Source: Bradyrhizobium erythrophlei
Lineage (GTDB): Bacteria > Pseudomonadota > Alphaproteobacteria > Rhizobiales > Xanthobacteraceae
DNA: 64,000 bases
NCBI RefSeq assembly: GCF_900129425.1
Contig: NZ_LT670817.1
Coordinates: 1,984,001-2,048,000 of the forward strand
Reading direction: 5' to 3'
Each line of letters begins with the position of its first letter. The stretch's first letter is position 1. Below are positions 8,726 to 19,900 of this stretch, one piece after another. A model generated the notes under the pieces. It did not search any database. It was not told where the DNA came from and saw only the letters and a program-made list of their open reading frames with translations. A program made the position numbers and the translations under genes.

Positions 8726-9289
8726 ATGCCCAGCGGAAAACTGTTCAAGGCGCCCCGGAAGGAGGATGTGCAAGCATCCATCGACGCGTGTCTAGCGAAT
8801 GCCGACCGGCTGATGGATGATGCCGTGCGGCTAGAATTTCAAGAGCGCGGCGGCGCACGTTTGGCGATTTGCATGCTAGCTCAGGAGGAATATGCGAAGG
8901 CGTTTCTACTCTATATGGTGCGTGAAGAACTGGTGCCTTGGGACACCGAGCTGTTGCGGGCAATTAGAAATCACGCATGTAAGCATCTCGTCGCGATCGT
9001 TATGGAATACGTCGATCCGCAATGGGAGACTATCGAAGAGCTGGATGCAATCATAAAGGCCGAATTTGCTCTCGAAGGTCGCTTCCCGCCGCGCGTGAGC
9101 AGTCGTCAATGGCCCGATGGGCCTGATGAAATAGGCCGACACCGGCCAGCAAATAACCCAGACGCGATCCGTCAAATCCGTGCTTTCGCCATTCCACTTC
9201 CGTTGCGGAGCATGCCCACGGCTTCTGCTCGAATAGCGGCCAATAGCGTTCGGAAAATTTTCGATCAAAGCTGGCGTTGTGCGCGATGA
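8726..9289 (+). pseudogene. AbiV-like abortive infection gene, 3' truncated
   Basis: Residues 1-115 (from MPSGKLFK) resemble the AbiV family: ANADRLMDDAVRLEF, ARLAICMLAQEEYAKAF and LYMVREELVPWD. After about position 9080 the frame runs antisense through the 3' end of the opposing exonuclease gene and no longer looks like AbiV. The gene was therefore cut by a deletion that joined it to the exonuclease. An earlier in-frame start at 8660 lies inside the preceding gene. Intact AbiV proteins act in phage-triggered growth arrest; this remnant is unlikely to. Confidence 0.55.
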
Positions 9290-9695
9290 CAATCCCGGCG
9301 TCTGCTGCAAATGCAGCAACGGCTTCTGTATCAATCTGATGCCCCAGGACCATTTCATCAGTAATGCCGGTAAGATCACTGATTTCCGAGGAAATGGGAT
9401 TTTGCAGCTGGTTAAAAGATGAAAAGACACCCGTGATCTGACCCACCCGATCGTCCGGCAAATAGGTAAACTTCACCATTGCGAGCTCGATGACCTCATC
9501 TCGCGCCGTATCGAGTCCGGTCGTCTCGACGTCCAGTATGATCCCGGTCCTGGTCGCCTGTCCCTCGCATGGGGTGAATTCAGTTCGAGGTATAAGCCTG
9601 CGCAAAACCCGGTAATCGGGGGATTGCGCCAGCGTTTCGGCCATCATGGCTAGACTGATTTCTTCGGGTGGCATAGGGTCAACCGTGAGATGCAT
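9051..9695 (-). CDS. DnaQ-like 3'-5' exonuclease, C-terminus truncated
   Basis: The product has the DEDDh exonuclease motifs in order: ILDVETTGLD (ExoI), AHNASFDRKFSERYW (ExoII) and HQAHRAIDDC (ExoIII). The chain then ends abruptly in residues encoded antisense to the AbiV-like gene, whereas the family normally continues for 50 or more residues. All catalytic residues remain, so activity is possible. The two genes are convergent and truncate each other. Its start lies only 14 bp from that of the divergent helicase gene, so the true start may be further in, at the methionine of MPPEEIS. Confidence 0.75.
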   Translation of the reverse strand: MHLTVDPMPPEEISLAMMAETLAQSPDYRVLRRLIPRTEFTPCEGQATRTGIILDVETTGLDTARDEVIELAMVKFTYLPDDRVGQITGVFSSFNQLQNPISSEISDLTGITDEMVLGHQIDTEAVAAFAADAGIVIAHNASFDRKFSERYWPLFEQKPWACSATEVEWRKHGFDGSRLGYLLAGVGLFHQAHRAIDDCSRAAGSDLREQIRPL

Positions 9696-9709
9696 TCGCT
9701 TGGAACGCC

Positions 9710-11686
9710 ATGAATAGTTCGTTTTATTCTAACTCGATCAAAGACCTTGTCGACGAATTACCCGAAACGATCCTTGGACATCTCGCAAAACAGAACTCTT
9801 TTTCATTAGAGGCGCTGCAGCGCAATGCCTGGCTTGCCCAGATATCTATTTTGCGGCGTGAGCTCCGAGTCTTAACATCGGGGTGGGTCGCGTTCGAGTT
9901 CGCCATCCCGCGGATGGGCAAGCGGGCCGACAATATCATTCTGGTTGGCGGCGTCGTTTTTGTCTTGGAATTCAAGGTCGGGACCGAGCAATTCGACAGC
10001 GCCGCGATCGATCAGGTGATCGACTATGCCCTCGACCTCAAGAATTTTCACAGCGGCAGTCACGACCGACCGATCGTGCCAATTGTCGTGGCAACAGGGG
10101 CGATGGATGCTGTCCACTCTCTGATTTGGGCAGACGATAAAGTCGCGCAACCGATTCTCAGCAATGGCGTCGGGTTGGGCGCATTAATCAAGGACATTTC
10201 AGATCAAGCGACAACTGGTTCCGATATCGATGTGCAGGCATGGCTAGGCAGTGGCTATAAGCCCACGCCCACCATCATTGAAGCGGCGCAAGCGCTATAT
10301 CAAGGTCATAAAGTAGGTGAGATCACTCGTTCGGACGCTGGTGCTATCAACCTAAGCCAAACGGCAGGATGCATTGCGCAGGTCATTGAAGATGCCAAAT
10401 CGAGGCGACACAAGGCTATTTGTTTCGTGACGGGCGTCCCGGGCGCCGGCAAGACGTTGGCGGGTCTCAACCTCGTAACTCAGCGCACAAACGCTCACGA
10501 AGATGAGCACGCCGTATTTCTATCGGGTAACGGACCTCTGGTCGACGTGTTGCGGGAAGCCCTCGCCCGCGACGAGCATGCCCAATCAAAGCTGACCGGG
10601 TCCACGATCCGCAAGGCTGACGCTGAGCGCAAAGTAAAGAGCTTCATTCAGCACATCATGCATTTCCGCGACGACAGTTTGGCAGGCCCAAACGCGCCGA
10701 CTGAGCGCGTCGCAGTGTTCGACGAGGCGCAGCGGGCCTGGGATCGCGACCATCTGGTGAATTTTATGTCGCGCAACAAAAAAGGGCCTCCAGACTTCAA
10801 TATGTCGGAGCCGGCATTCCTGGTCAGCGTCATGAACCGCCACCAGGATTGGTGTGTCGTAGTCTGCTTGATTGGTGGCGGACAGGAAATCAATGCCGGC
10901 GAGGCTGGACTTACGGAATGGTTTTCCGCTCTGCAAACAAAATTTAGGGATTGGAAGGTGTTTACGTCCCGCCAGTTGGCCCACCGCGGCTATCATCGGG
11001 GACAGGATCTTTCGGAAATGTTGAGTGGGCTCGACGTGACCGTGTACGAGCATTTGCACCTTGCCGTGTCGATTCGGTCATTTCGGGCAGAGAAACTATC
11101 CGAATTTGTGGCTGCCGTTGTCGCGGGTGAGGTAGATGCTGCACGTGATATTTACGACCAGATCAAAGCAGCATATCCGATCAAATTGACCCGGGACCTT
11201 GCTGTCGCACGGGCTTGGCTTAGAGAGCAGGCGCGGGGAAGCGAACGCGTTGGACTTGTTGCGTCGTCGGGCGCGTCGCGATTAAAGCCGCTTGGCCTCA
11301 ATGTCCGTCAAGAGATCGATGCTAAGCACTGGTTTTTGAACGGCAAAGACGATGTGCGTTCGTCACACTACCTCGAAGATCCCGCCACTGAATTTGACAT
11401 CCAGGGACTAGAGCTTGATTGGGTCGGGGTCTGTTGGGACGGAGATTTTCGATCGATCAATGGTGAGTGGGCATTCCATCGGTTTACCGGCACGAAGTGG
11501 CAGAATGTAAACGACGAAAATAGAAAAATCTATTTGACGAATGCCTACCGCGTACTTCTGACACGCGCGAGACAGGGCATGGTGATCTATATTCCGGAAG
11601 GCGATGCTGATGATCCCACCCGTGCGTCAGCCTTTTACGACGATACCGCGAAATTCTTGTCAGAATGCGGTCCGTCGTTTCTTTAG
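9710..11686 (+). CDS. PD-(D/E)XK nuclease-DUF2075 helicase fusion
   Basis: The 658-residue protein opens with a nuclease-like domain where Asp74 (KRADNIIL) and Glu87-x-Lys89 (LEFKVG) form a PD-(D/E)XK motif. A DUF2075/Schlafen-type helicase core follows, with GVPGAGKT (Lys248), VFDEAQRAWD (Asp338-Glu339), FDIQGLELDWVG and the closing YRVLLTRARQGMVIY. Such proteins use ATP and act on nucleic acid, and are common in defence loci. It lies 42 bp before a GIY-YIG gene in the same direction, which suggests a two-gene nuclease-helicase unit. Confidence 0.8.
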   Translation: MNSSFYSNSIKDLVDELPETILGHLAKQNSFSLEALQRNAWLAQISILRRELRVLTSGWVAFEFAIPRMGKRADNIILVGGVVFVLEFKVGTEQFDSAAIDQVIDYALDLKNFHSGSHDRPIVPIVVATGAMDAVHSLIWADDKVAQPILSNGVGLGALIKDISDQATTGSDIDVQAWLGSGYKPTPTIIEAAQALYQGHKVGEITRSDAGAINLSQTAGCIAQVIEDAKSRRHKAICFVTGVPGAGKTLAGLNLVTQRTNAHEDEHAVFLSGNGPLVDVLREALARDEHAQSKLTGSTIRKADAERKVKSFIQHIMHFRDDSLAGPNAPTERVAVFDEAQRAWDRDHLVNFMSRNKKGPPDFNMSEPAFLVSVMNRHQDWCVVVCLIGGGQEINAGEAGLTEWFSALQTKFRDWKVFTSRQLAHRGYHRGQDLSEMLSGLDVTVYEHLHLAVSIRSFRAEKLSEFVAAVVAGEVDAARDIYDQIKAAYPIKLTRDLAVARAWLREQARGSERVGLVASSGASRLKPLGLNVRQEIDAKHWFLNGKDDVRSSHYLEDPATEFDIQGLELDWVGVCWDGDFRSINGEWAFHRFTGTKWQNVNDENRKIYLTNAYRVLLTRARQGMVIYIPEGDADDPTRASAFYDDTAKFLSECGPSFL

Positions 11687-11728
11687 ATTGAGGCGAGAGA
11701 CAATCCGAAGGCGTGAGAAAGTTGCGTG

Positions 11729-12184
11729 ATGCGAATCGAAGGACCCGAGAGATATCAGCTTACTTTTACACCTGAGGCCTTCACTGTTCTTTGTGCCAAA
11801 GGAACGAACAAATTTTCTGGGTTGTCTACGTCGGATCTGCCCAAGCTCTATATCGCAAGCATCGACAATAAGCCGATCTACGTCGGCATCACCAAGCAGA
11901 GCATTCGCAATCGCCTCCGGCTCGGTTGGAATGCGAAGGGAGATTCTGGCTACTACGGTTATGCTTGGCGGCATGGGCATACCGTGGCCGCGCTAGACGT
12001 TTGGTGCCATAGCGACGCCATGGAGCGGAATGAACGCGACATCGAGACCGTCGAGGCCGAGGTCGTGTACCTGATCCGCGCTGCTGGCCAATGGCCAGCA
12101 TTTCAGACCGAAATTCATTTCTATCCGTCTTCGCCGCGGCATCGCGAGGTTGCTGCCGGCATCATGAGCCATTACCGGCTCTAG
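11729..12184 (+). CDS. GIY-YIG nuclease domain protein
   Basis: The 151-residue product has a GIY-YIG core: LYIAS (40-44), IYVGIT (50-55) with the catalytic tyrosines, Arg62 in IRNRLRLG, and a distal glutamate in ETVEAEVVYLIRAAGQWP. The ATG is directly preceded by a GTG that could also start the gene. GIY-YIG domains cut DNA and are often fused to DUF2075 helicases; here the partners are separate neighbouring genes. A joint restriction-type role is inferred. Confidence 0.8.
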   Translation: MRIEGPERYQLTFTPEAFTVLCAKGTNKFSGLSTSDLPKLYIASIDNKPIYVGITKQSIRNRLRLGWNAKGDSGYYGYAWRHGHTVAALDVWCHSDAMERNERDIETVEAEVVYLIRAAGQWPAFQTEIHFYPSSPRHREVAAGIMSHYRL

Positions 12185-12346
12185 TCGGTCGATGGCCGAC
12201 CTATTCCATAACATCTGTTTTCCGAATCACGGCTGTCCCGTTCCCGTCGACAGTCCGAGGCGAGTTGAGCCCAATCGCCCGACTGGAATGGAGTCGCCTG
12301 AGTACGGCGCTCGAAGCTGAACCCATCTGCAGGCCTGATCGCGCAC

Positions 12347-12538
12347 TTGCTATCTGCGGCGCCGACGTTCTCTAGGCCGAGACAAATCGGCCAAGCAGAG
12401 CTCATGACGCGGCTTGCATCTGAGTTTGGCTTCTTGCCCGCAAGTCGTGTTTCGATCGGCGCCCTCACCAGATCAGCAGATCAGCTGGTGCTCCTCGAGT
12501 TGGACCGAGGAACGACGAGGGGGATGCTGAGGGGATAG
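12347..12538 (+). pseudogene. phage terminase small subunit (P27-type) C-terminal remnant
   Basis: The frame contains MTRLASEFGFLPASRVSIG, close to the conserved C-terminal motif of P27-type small terminases (an E-F-G-F/L-x-P-x-S-R core), followed by an acidic-hydrophobic tail and a stop. The N-terminal two thirds are missing and upstream residues look random. It suggests an old prophage once occupied this spot. Confidence 0.4.
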
Positions 12539-13031
12539 GTCAATCTCTAACGCCCTCTCGACCGCGGACCGTGGAAGCAAGATCTTGTTTTCACTGCATT
12601 CACGATGAGAGTGATCAGTTGAAAGTGAAAAAGTCGCGAGTTTCGGTAGGGCCGGTAGTTAGACCAAGTAGCTACCTGCTACAGCGCGCGCGCGAACCTT
12701 GCCTATAGGGAGATTGCGGGCGGCCGAGGCAAGGTGCCCAGTACCGGACGCCTGGTACAATCAGCAGACGTATGTATCAAAACTATCTCTTTCAGTTGAA
12801 ATGTTTTAGGATCGGGTTTTTAATTGAACAAATGAATTTGCCCGGAGGGCTAATGGTGCGGTGCGGCACGGGTCGGCACTCATTGCTGTGTAGTCGAATT
12901 TCAAAGACTTGATGATCTTAGGCCAAGCCGGTGCGTGCAAATCAAACGGATGGATTGAGAGCACAACATTGAGTGTCTTAATTCTCAATCGAGCTTCAAC
13001 ATGATTTCTTCGAACGCTGGAACGCCACACT
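12539..13031. other. gene-less stretch
   Basis: No convincing gene is present. The stretch is mixed in composition, with an alternating GC run near 12690 and AT-richer DNA from 12770. It probably holds the promoter of the downstream CHAT operon, but no clear promoter boxes were recognised. Confidence 0.5.
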
Positions 13032-13931
13032 ATGCCCAAGAAAACGCGTTTGCGCATCTCATCACGCCAGATCTTGGTCGCGGTGGCCACCGCCCTAATC
13101 ATCTCCATGGGTCTGTTTGGGTGGTGGCGCTATTCAACCTGGTCTGAGGCGCAGTCAGTCGAGTTGTCCAAAGCTCGAACGCAAAGCCTTTCCGACTTTT
13201 TCGGTTCCTTTGGAGATCAGGGATTAATCCCAATTGTCCGTCCAGGTGCACAAGAAGTGGGAGCGGTTTATAACGCGGCGACTGGCCGTTGGATTTATGA
13301 GGCAGCGACCTGCTTCCCGGGACTCAAACCGAAACCTGCGGTAGGCTCCGCCCTGCCAAACATTGTGATTAGTCGAGCAGAGAATGCATCGATTGCATTA
13401 GGTTTCGACAACGTGCTGTCGGTGCTCGTCGGCTCAAACCAAGTACGTTCGGTACGACTGGCGTTTTCAGATGTAACCGTCCAAGATACTCCAGAACATT
13501 CGTTACGGGAGACATACTCAGCTCAAGCGTGCCCCGAGCTTCAGGCAATATTAGGGAGCGTCTCGTCAGGTCAACCCCCAGCATCAAATGTTGAACTCCT
13601 CCTGGTACTTGGCACGATTTATAGGGCGAAGCGTACCGCCACAATTGAATTGAATGCTGACGCAGCGTCGAGCGGAGCGCTCGAAGCGATAAAGAGAGTT
13701 CTACCCGTTAGAGCCAGCGTAAAATCTGACTCTGGCAGCGCATTGTCGATAGTCCTGGAAAACGACATCATTCTACCCGTCGCTGCCGCGCCAGCGTTCA
13801 TTCCCACCCCTACAGGACTAACCTTGGGCCCCGGGCAGCCGAATACCAGGATTGTTTGGATGCCTTTCGATCCCAGCCTGAACCCTGACGCTATTGAGAC
13901 GTTCAAACACCTCATGAAGCCGAACAACTGA
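13032..13931 (+). CDS. membrane-anchored partner of the CHAT protein
   Basis: The 299-residue protein has a basic N-terminus and one membrane segment (about 15-32, ILVAVATALIISMGLFGWW), so most of it should be periplasmic. The remaining sequence shows no known motif; it has several beta-rich stretches and two cysteines (in ATCFPGL and AQACPEL). It precedes the giant CHAT gene by 10 bp and is surely co-transcribed with it. A role in anchoring, sensing or as substrate is possible but unproven. Confidence 0.6.
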   Translation: MPKKTRLRISSRQILVAVATALIISMGLFGWWRYSTWSEAQSVELSKARTQSLSDFFGSFGDQGLIPIVRPGAQEVGAVYNAATGRWIYEAATCFPGLKPKPAVGSALPNIVISRAENASIALGFDNVLSVLVGSNQVRSVRLAFSDVTVQDTPEHSLRETYSAQACPELQAILGSVSSGQPPASNVELLLVLGTIYRAKRTATIELNADAASSGALEAIKRVLPVRASVKSDSGSALSIVLENDIILPVAAAPAFIPTPTGLTLGPGQPNTRIVWMPFDPSLNPDAIETFKHLMKPNN

Positions 13932-13941
13932 TCCCAAGGCG

Positions 13942-16900
13942 ATGCACATGAACGGATCATGGAAACGTTCTTTGGGTTGGGCACTATTCGTTCTGAGCAT
14001 CGTTTTTATTCAACCAGATGCCTCTGCCGATGATTCTACGTGTAGATCCACGCCTAGTAGTGGTCGCGTCGACGGCTGTATAACCCTAGCAACAAGGGGC
14101 CTTGAAGCGCGCAACTTCTATAAAGTTATTGAAAATGTTGTCGATGTCCTCGCAAACCCGGTGACGAGCCCTTCCCAAACGACACGAGCTAAGGCGATCT
14201 TGGCCGCCGCACTTTCAGAAGCCGATCGGCCCGATGACGCCTCGAAAGTTATCGACGAATTATGGCCGGCCGGAAACGACATAGCTCATGCTCCCGTCGG
14301 TCAACTTAGCAGCTATGACCGTGCGATTGCACTGTTCGCGAAAATGCAGCTGCAAGCTCGAGTGTCCTCGCTCAACGTCGATTCCGCTTTAGCAGCACAC
14401 TTTTCGCAAGACTTTGCCAACGGCCTAAAAGCAAATGGCCAAGGATATCCATCCGTGGGGTTCGCTTTGAGCGCCTTGGGCAACGCCAACGCGATAGGTT
14501 CACCAACAACCACGCTACGCTTAGTCGAAGCGATTGTATCAGTGTTCCGAGAAATCCCAAATGCCGCGAGCATCGAGCTTGCTAACGCCGAAATTTTGGA
14601 GGCTTTTGTTGCAGTTCGTGCCAACGCTCTTGCCGATGCCGGTGCCGAATTAGATCGCGCGGAAAAGAGCCTTCCGCTGGCTCCATGGCTGAAGCCGCTC
14701 TTAAGAGACGGAAAGGATGAAGATGACGATCGCCACGATGAAGCGAGCAAAATAGCAAGTCTGCTGTGGCGGCATAGTGCTTTGCTGCGCGGCTGTATCG
14801 CTATGAAGCGTGGTCAAACTGACTTCGCGCTAGAAAGGTTGAATTTATATTTATTGACCGAACGCAAGGACGACTGGCAACTGTTTTTCATGGGCAGTCC
14901 GGCGCAACAAGAAGCCAGAACGCAGCAGTTTCTCTATGGCTCGGACAGCGGAGCGAGCGTGGATGCCGCAAGGGCGGCTATCGCTCAATGGTCAGCCCTT
15001 CCCTCCATGGCTGAACAACAATTGCATTGGTTGCGTCTTTTCGAGGCGGAGCTACTAACCGGTACTACAATCAGAGTTGCACAAGTTTCGCAAAGTGTGT
15101 TGCGATCTACGTACAATCCAGCCAAGAGCACTGAAGAGGACCCAAGCAACTCATTGTTCTATGCATATTTTGCGTCGCTTGGAGGAGCAGACTACGGGAT
15201 CGACGCGCGCTTCACCGCTATGCAGGTGTCAGACTTGAAGAGTGCTACGGTTGCACAGAAAGCTCAGGCCTTAGCCATTTTGGCAGGACTGGACGCCCGC
15301 TCCGGCTCGCTGGAAGAATCCAGACAGGAACTTTCAACAGCCAGAGAACTCTCCAAGAGTTTGGATGGACGTTGGACGGACGGCCATTGGGTGACGGCAA
15401 TGTACGCCAGAATAGCTGGCGATACGGACTTGGAGCGAAATGCGCTAGAGATGGTCGTACGGTACATAGTCAAGGCTGACGAGCTTTACGACCTGTTGGC
15501 GTATTGGCGCTATTCCGAGTTGCAGGTTACCGCCGGAAACTATGCGGCGGCTCGAGATTCTCTCGGCAAGCTGATGAGCGATTCTGCTACGGTCAACAAC
15601 ACCCGGATCAATCTCCAGGCAGAAACGAAACTTCGCTTTGCAAGAGCAAGCTATCTTGCCGGCGACTATGGTGTTTCTGGAACTCACTCAGCACAAATAG
15701 CGCAATTTGATTTAGCCGGAGGCGTGCGGGACCGTGCTAGATTAGCAGAGAGCGCCGCTATTGCGGCGCTCTCTGCTAACGCCCTGGGAGATCTCTCTTC
15801 TGCCGCTCGATGGGCTAAAATTGCGGTCTGGTTTGGGCAATTCACCTCGGACACTCGATCGCAATTGGTGGTCAAGAAGCTCGGCGAATTAGAGCCTCTA
15901 GCTAATACGAAAATAGCTAATCTGGGGGTCGACGGCCTTCCGGTGGCGGCTACCGATTTCGACGAAAAGGTAGATCTCTTAAAGAACAGGGCAGAAGCCG
16001 CAATTACGGATTTCGACAATCAAGTGGTTATCATAAAGGACGGAGCAGAAGCCGCTGCCAAAAACTCCCAACTTCGTACCTTGAAGTTTGTTAAGGAGTA
16101 TAATCAGAAGAAAGACATCGCGCGCACATTGCTGGCGGTTCACTCTTCTGCTGCTTCCAAAGCGCAATTAGGTGGCGAATTTATTCGACTGACGAGTTCT
16201 ATTGTTCAATCACTAGAAGCGAATGCCAAAGGCGCATGCCGCGATTTTCTAGTCGCGGGCGAGTACGCCATTGAGAACAACGATACCTTCTCAAGAGACG
16301 TCTTTGTCCAGCTATCGAAGAAGCTTGACAATGTGCTTTCCGCGTTCAAGTGCGAAGAAGTAAGTCGGCCGCGCTTTATCGCGCTGCGGGTGCAGCTCGC
16401 GCTTGAACTGGGCGAACCCGCGCTGGGTACCCTGGAATGGTTGATTTACGCGCAATCCTCGACACAGCGGACGGGAAGGGTATCAAAGCAGCATCCTCTA
16501 TATCAGGCCGCTTTGGATGTAGTGAAAGCTCTAGAGGATTCCAATTTGATGCATTTGGCTCCACTTTTGTATTCAGCGTTGCCAAATCTGTTCGCTCCCG
16601 ACGCACTATATAAACCTGACAACGACGACACGCTGCTCGATGCTCTTCAATCTGAATCCCAGATCGGCTTCGTAAATTCCAACGCGCTGCTTCGCCTAAT
16701 TTGGGATGACGCAACCTTTGTAAAGCTGGCAAACCCGGCCGGTGCAAAAATTGGCGAAAAATTGGCCAGCCTGGAGAAGCAGCTAGAGGAAATTGGTCGG
16801 AATGACGAAGCGAACTTCGTACAAAGTTTGGTGCCCGCTGCCGAATCAAAGCACAAGAAAACCAAATTCAAAGTCGCAATCGACACTCTTGTAGAAACGT

Positions 16901-19900
16901 GGAATAGCGGCAGCAATCAACAGCGCCTCGAAGTAGCAATCTCCGACGTTGTCGAGAAGGCAAAGGAAGTTGCTGCAGAAGGCAAGCCACTTATCAGTTC
17001 AGGCTTTGACACGCGGATCTCTGAGCTCGAGAGGAACGTTAGGCGAGTGGCTGAGTTGGCGGGGGATGCTTTCGACAGTCGGAGCCCCTCAATCGGCTTT
17101 CGGTTGGCCGATACCGTGCTTGTTCTAACCCAGATACTGCCGACCGAAACGAGCAGTGACCTCGCTTGGACAGCCCTCGGCAGCATTTTAAGGGCTTCTA
17201 CTTATCTCGGAGATTTCGAGCCGTTCAGAACGCGCGCGCGCGACCTCCTTTCTCGAGATGCTCAGGCTGTTCAACTGAACCCCGAAGGCGCGCTCAGTTT
17301 TCGAACAAATATGAAAATTATCGCAGCGTACCAAATCGTTGCGTCGGATTCGGAGATGGAAGACTTGCTCTCTCCACTCCGCGCAATCGCTGAGCACCTC
17401 AGGGACGGCACTGTTAGCATCAATAACCGAAACCAATACGGTTTATTCCAAGAGGCGCTCTTTGGCCAAATATCGCCGCGCGATCCGGCTTCCCGGCTTA
17501 AAGCTCTCAGTTTCCTAAAGCAACGGCCGGAACCTTCAAAGGAAATTACAGAGTTCGTCGGCGGCGCGACTGACCGTATAGTAGGCGAAGCTCTCGCTTT
17601 CGCGATCAATGACCTGAGGTCAGGCAACCTCCAAGAAGCCCGAACGCTTGCTGCCAAAGTCCAACAGGCGTTACGGGGGCTACCGCAGCAAAATTCAGCC
17701 AAGCTGAAGGGGCCGACGTTGGCTGTGCGTGCAGTTGCCGCAGTTTGTAGTGCGTCGACGGCAGAGGACGCAGAAACGTCATTAGATTCTCTTTCGCGCC
17801 AAATGGATTCCAGTGCCGAGCTGGCTGTAGAGCGAACACTGTTCGCGCGCGGCCTCTCACATTACGCTGGGAGTAGAATTGCGGATGTGTTCACACGCCT
17901 CGACGTGGCTGGTGAACCGGTCCTACAAACGGCCAATAAAAATGTCGACCTGTACCGAATAAAATTGTCCGAGTTTCAAGGTGCGGCTTCTCTCCTCGAT
18001 GGACAGCCCGAGAAAGCCCGCTCTCAGCTCGCAGAGGCGTGGGACCGCGACAAGCTCAATGCTCGTCGTAAGCAATTTGCGTTCGCGCATACGGTCTTAA
18101 GCATGGGGCGCATCAAGACGGCTGACGAGTTGTTCGAAAATCTAAATCAGGCGACCAAGGAACTCGAGCAAGCGTTCGATCAAGCTGATGCGTCCGGAAG
18201 CAACTTGGAAGGAAGACATTTTGCAGTCGACCGGGCGGACGCCGCATTTTTAGAAGCGCGCTTGCGACTCGTCCACGGCGATCCGGAGGGAGCGCTCGAA
18301 AGCGTCGATCAGTCACGCAAACGCAGAGACTTAAAGCTCTTTCCAACCTTGCAAGGTCCCGAATCCGACCGCACTTTTTCAACCAATGGATCTCTTCTAA
18401 ACGCAATTGCTGGGACACAGGTTAAGCCCATTGGGCCGTTGTGGCAGGGAGCGCCCACGGTTCCGGCGGGATTGTGGGAGCCGTCGGCGCCTCCAGACTC
18501 TCCCTTGCTCGTTGCGCTTACAGCGGCCGATTTGATCAGAAAATCGGGAAAAAGCCTTTCGAAGGAACAAAGTAAGATCGTGCGAGCGGAGGTGCGTGCT
18601 GCAACACGGTCCTCTACGACGGTGACAATGGAGAGAGCACGAACTATTGCGGGCATCACTGACGCCGGAACAAAGGAGGCATTGAGAAGGTCGATACTGA
18701 CGGACAGATCAACTCGTTTAGCCTCGCGGTCTCAGTCCACCGGTCAGTGGCCACCAAAGCCTCGTGAGGTAGGAGACGCCCTAGCCGAGTACACACCTTG
18801 TGAAGGCGGAGATGCGCAAAAGTCGTCTCTCTCTCTTAGAGATTTTATGTTTGATGCCCTCGCGCCCGCCACAGGCCTCTGGTCCGAGCAGACAACGAAC
18901 AACTTCTTACTCAATCCCAAAACAAGCAGCGGCGAAGTTCTACTCTCCGACAATTCCGATAGCTTAAGTATAGCGAGCGATGAAGCCGCGCTATTCCTGA
19001 CTGGAAGTGGAAAAGAGGTGTTCACGACCGTCATAAGAGACTCAGCGATTGAGGTTTATAAGGTCGCGTTTGAGGACCGAGAGCCAAGTTTGGACGAACT
19101 TGTACAGCAAGCACGGAAAGCCATCTCCGAATCGTCAACCGATCCATCGGTGGATCGTACAAGCATAGCGGCTTTATCTCGCAAAATTCTTTGGCCTTTA
19201 CTGCCTTCGATGAAGGGGGTGCATCGTGTTTTTTTGATCACTCAAGGTCCACTAACGTCTATCCCTTTCCACCTCCTTCATCTGCCTCCTGAAACGGAGA
19301 CAAGCTCTAGGACAGTTTGGCTAGATCAAGCCTATTCTGTACGGGTACTTCCGGGTCTTGATTTACTTTACCCACCCCCGATCAAGAGCGATCGTACACC
19401 GCCGCCTACCCAGTCAGATCTGGAGTTTTTTGCAATTGCTGATCCCGCGGGCTTTGGTGATCAACAGCACTGTCGCGATTCCATGTTAACCAAGCTGCGG
19501 AATACGGACGGCGCCGTAGATCCAAGTAAGTTTAGCGAATTCTGCAGCGTACCTGAGACTAAACTGGCGGCTAAAGCGATTGCGCTTACTTTGCTATCGC
19601 CGAACTTAGCAAATGACCTTGGTTCATGGCTCTTGACCGGATCCGATGCGCGGGAGCTAAAGGTGACTTCGGATTCGCGGCTCGGGCGCGCGCGAGTTGT
19701 GATGTTTGCTACTCATGGCCTTCTGGCCGACGAAAGTCTAGCCACAAGCGGTTTGAAGGAGCCAGCTCTTCTGTTGACACCACCGATCGGTGTGCTGCGT
19801 CCGATAGACAGGGATGACGGTCTGCTAACGGCTGGGGAAATAACATCCTTGAATCTGTCGGCAGATTGGGTCGTGCTCGAAGCATGCAATTCAGGAGGCC

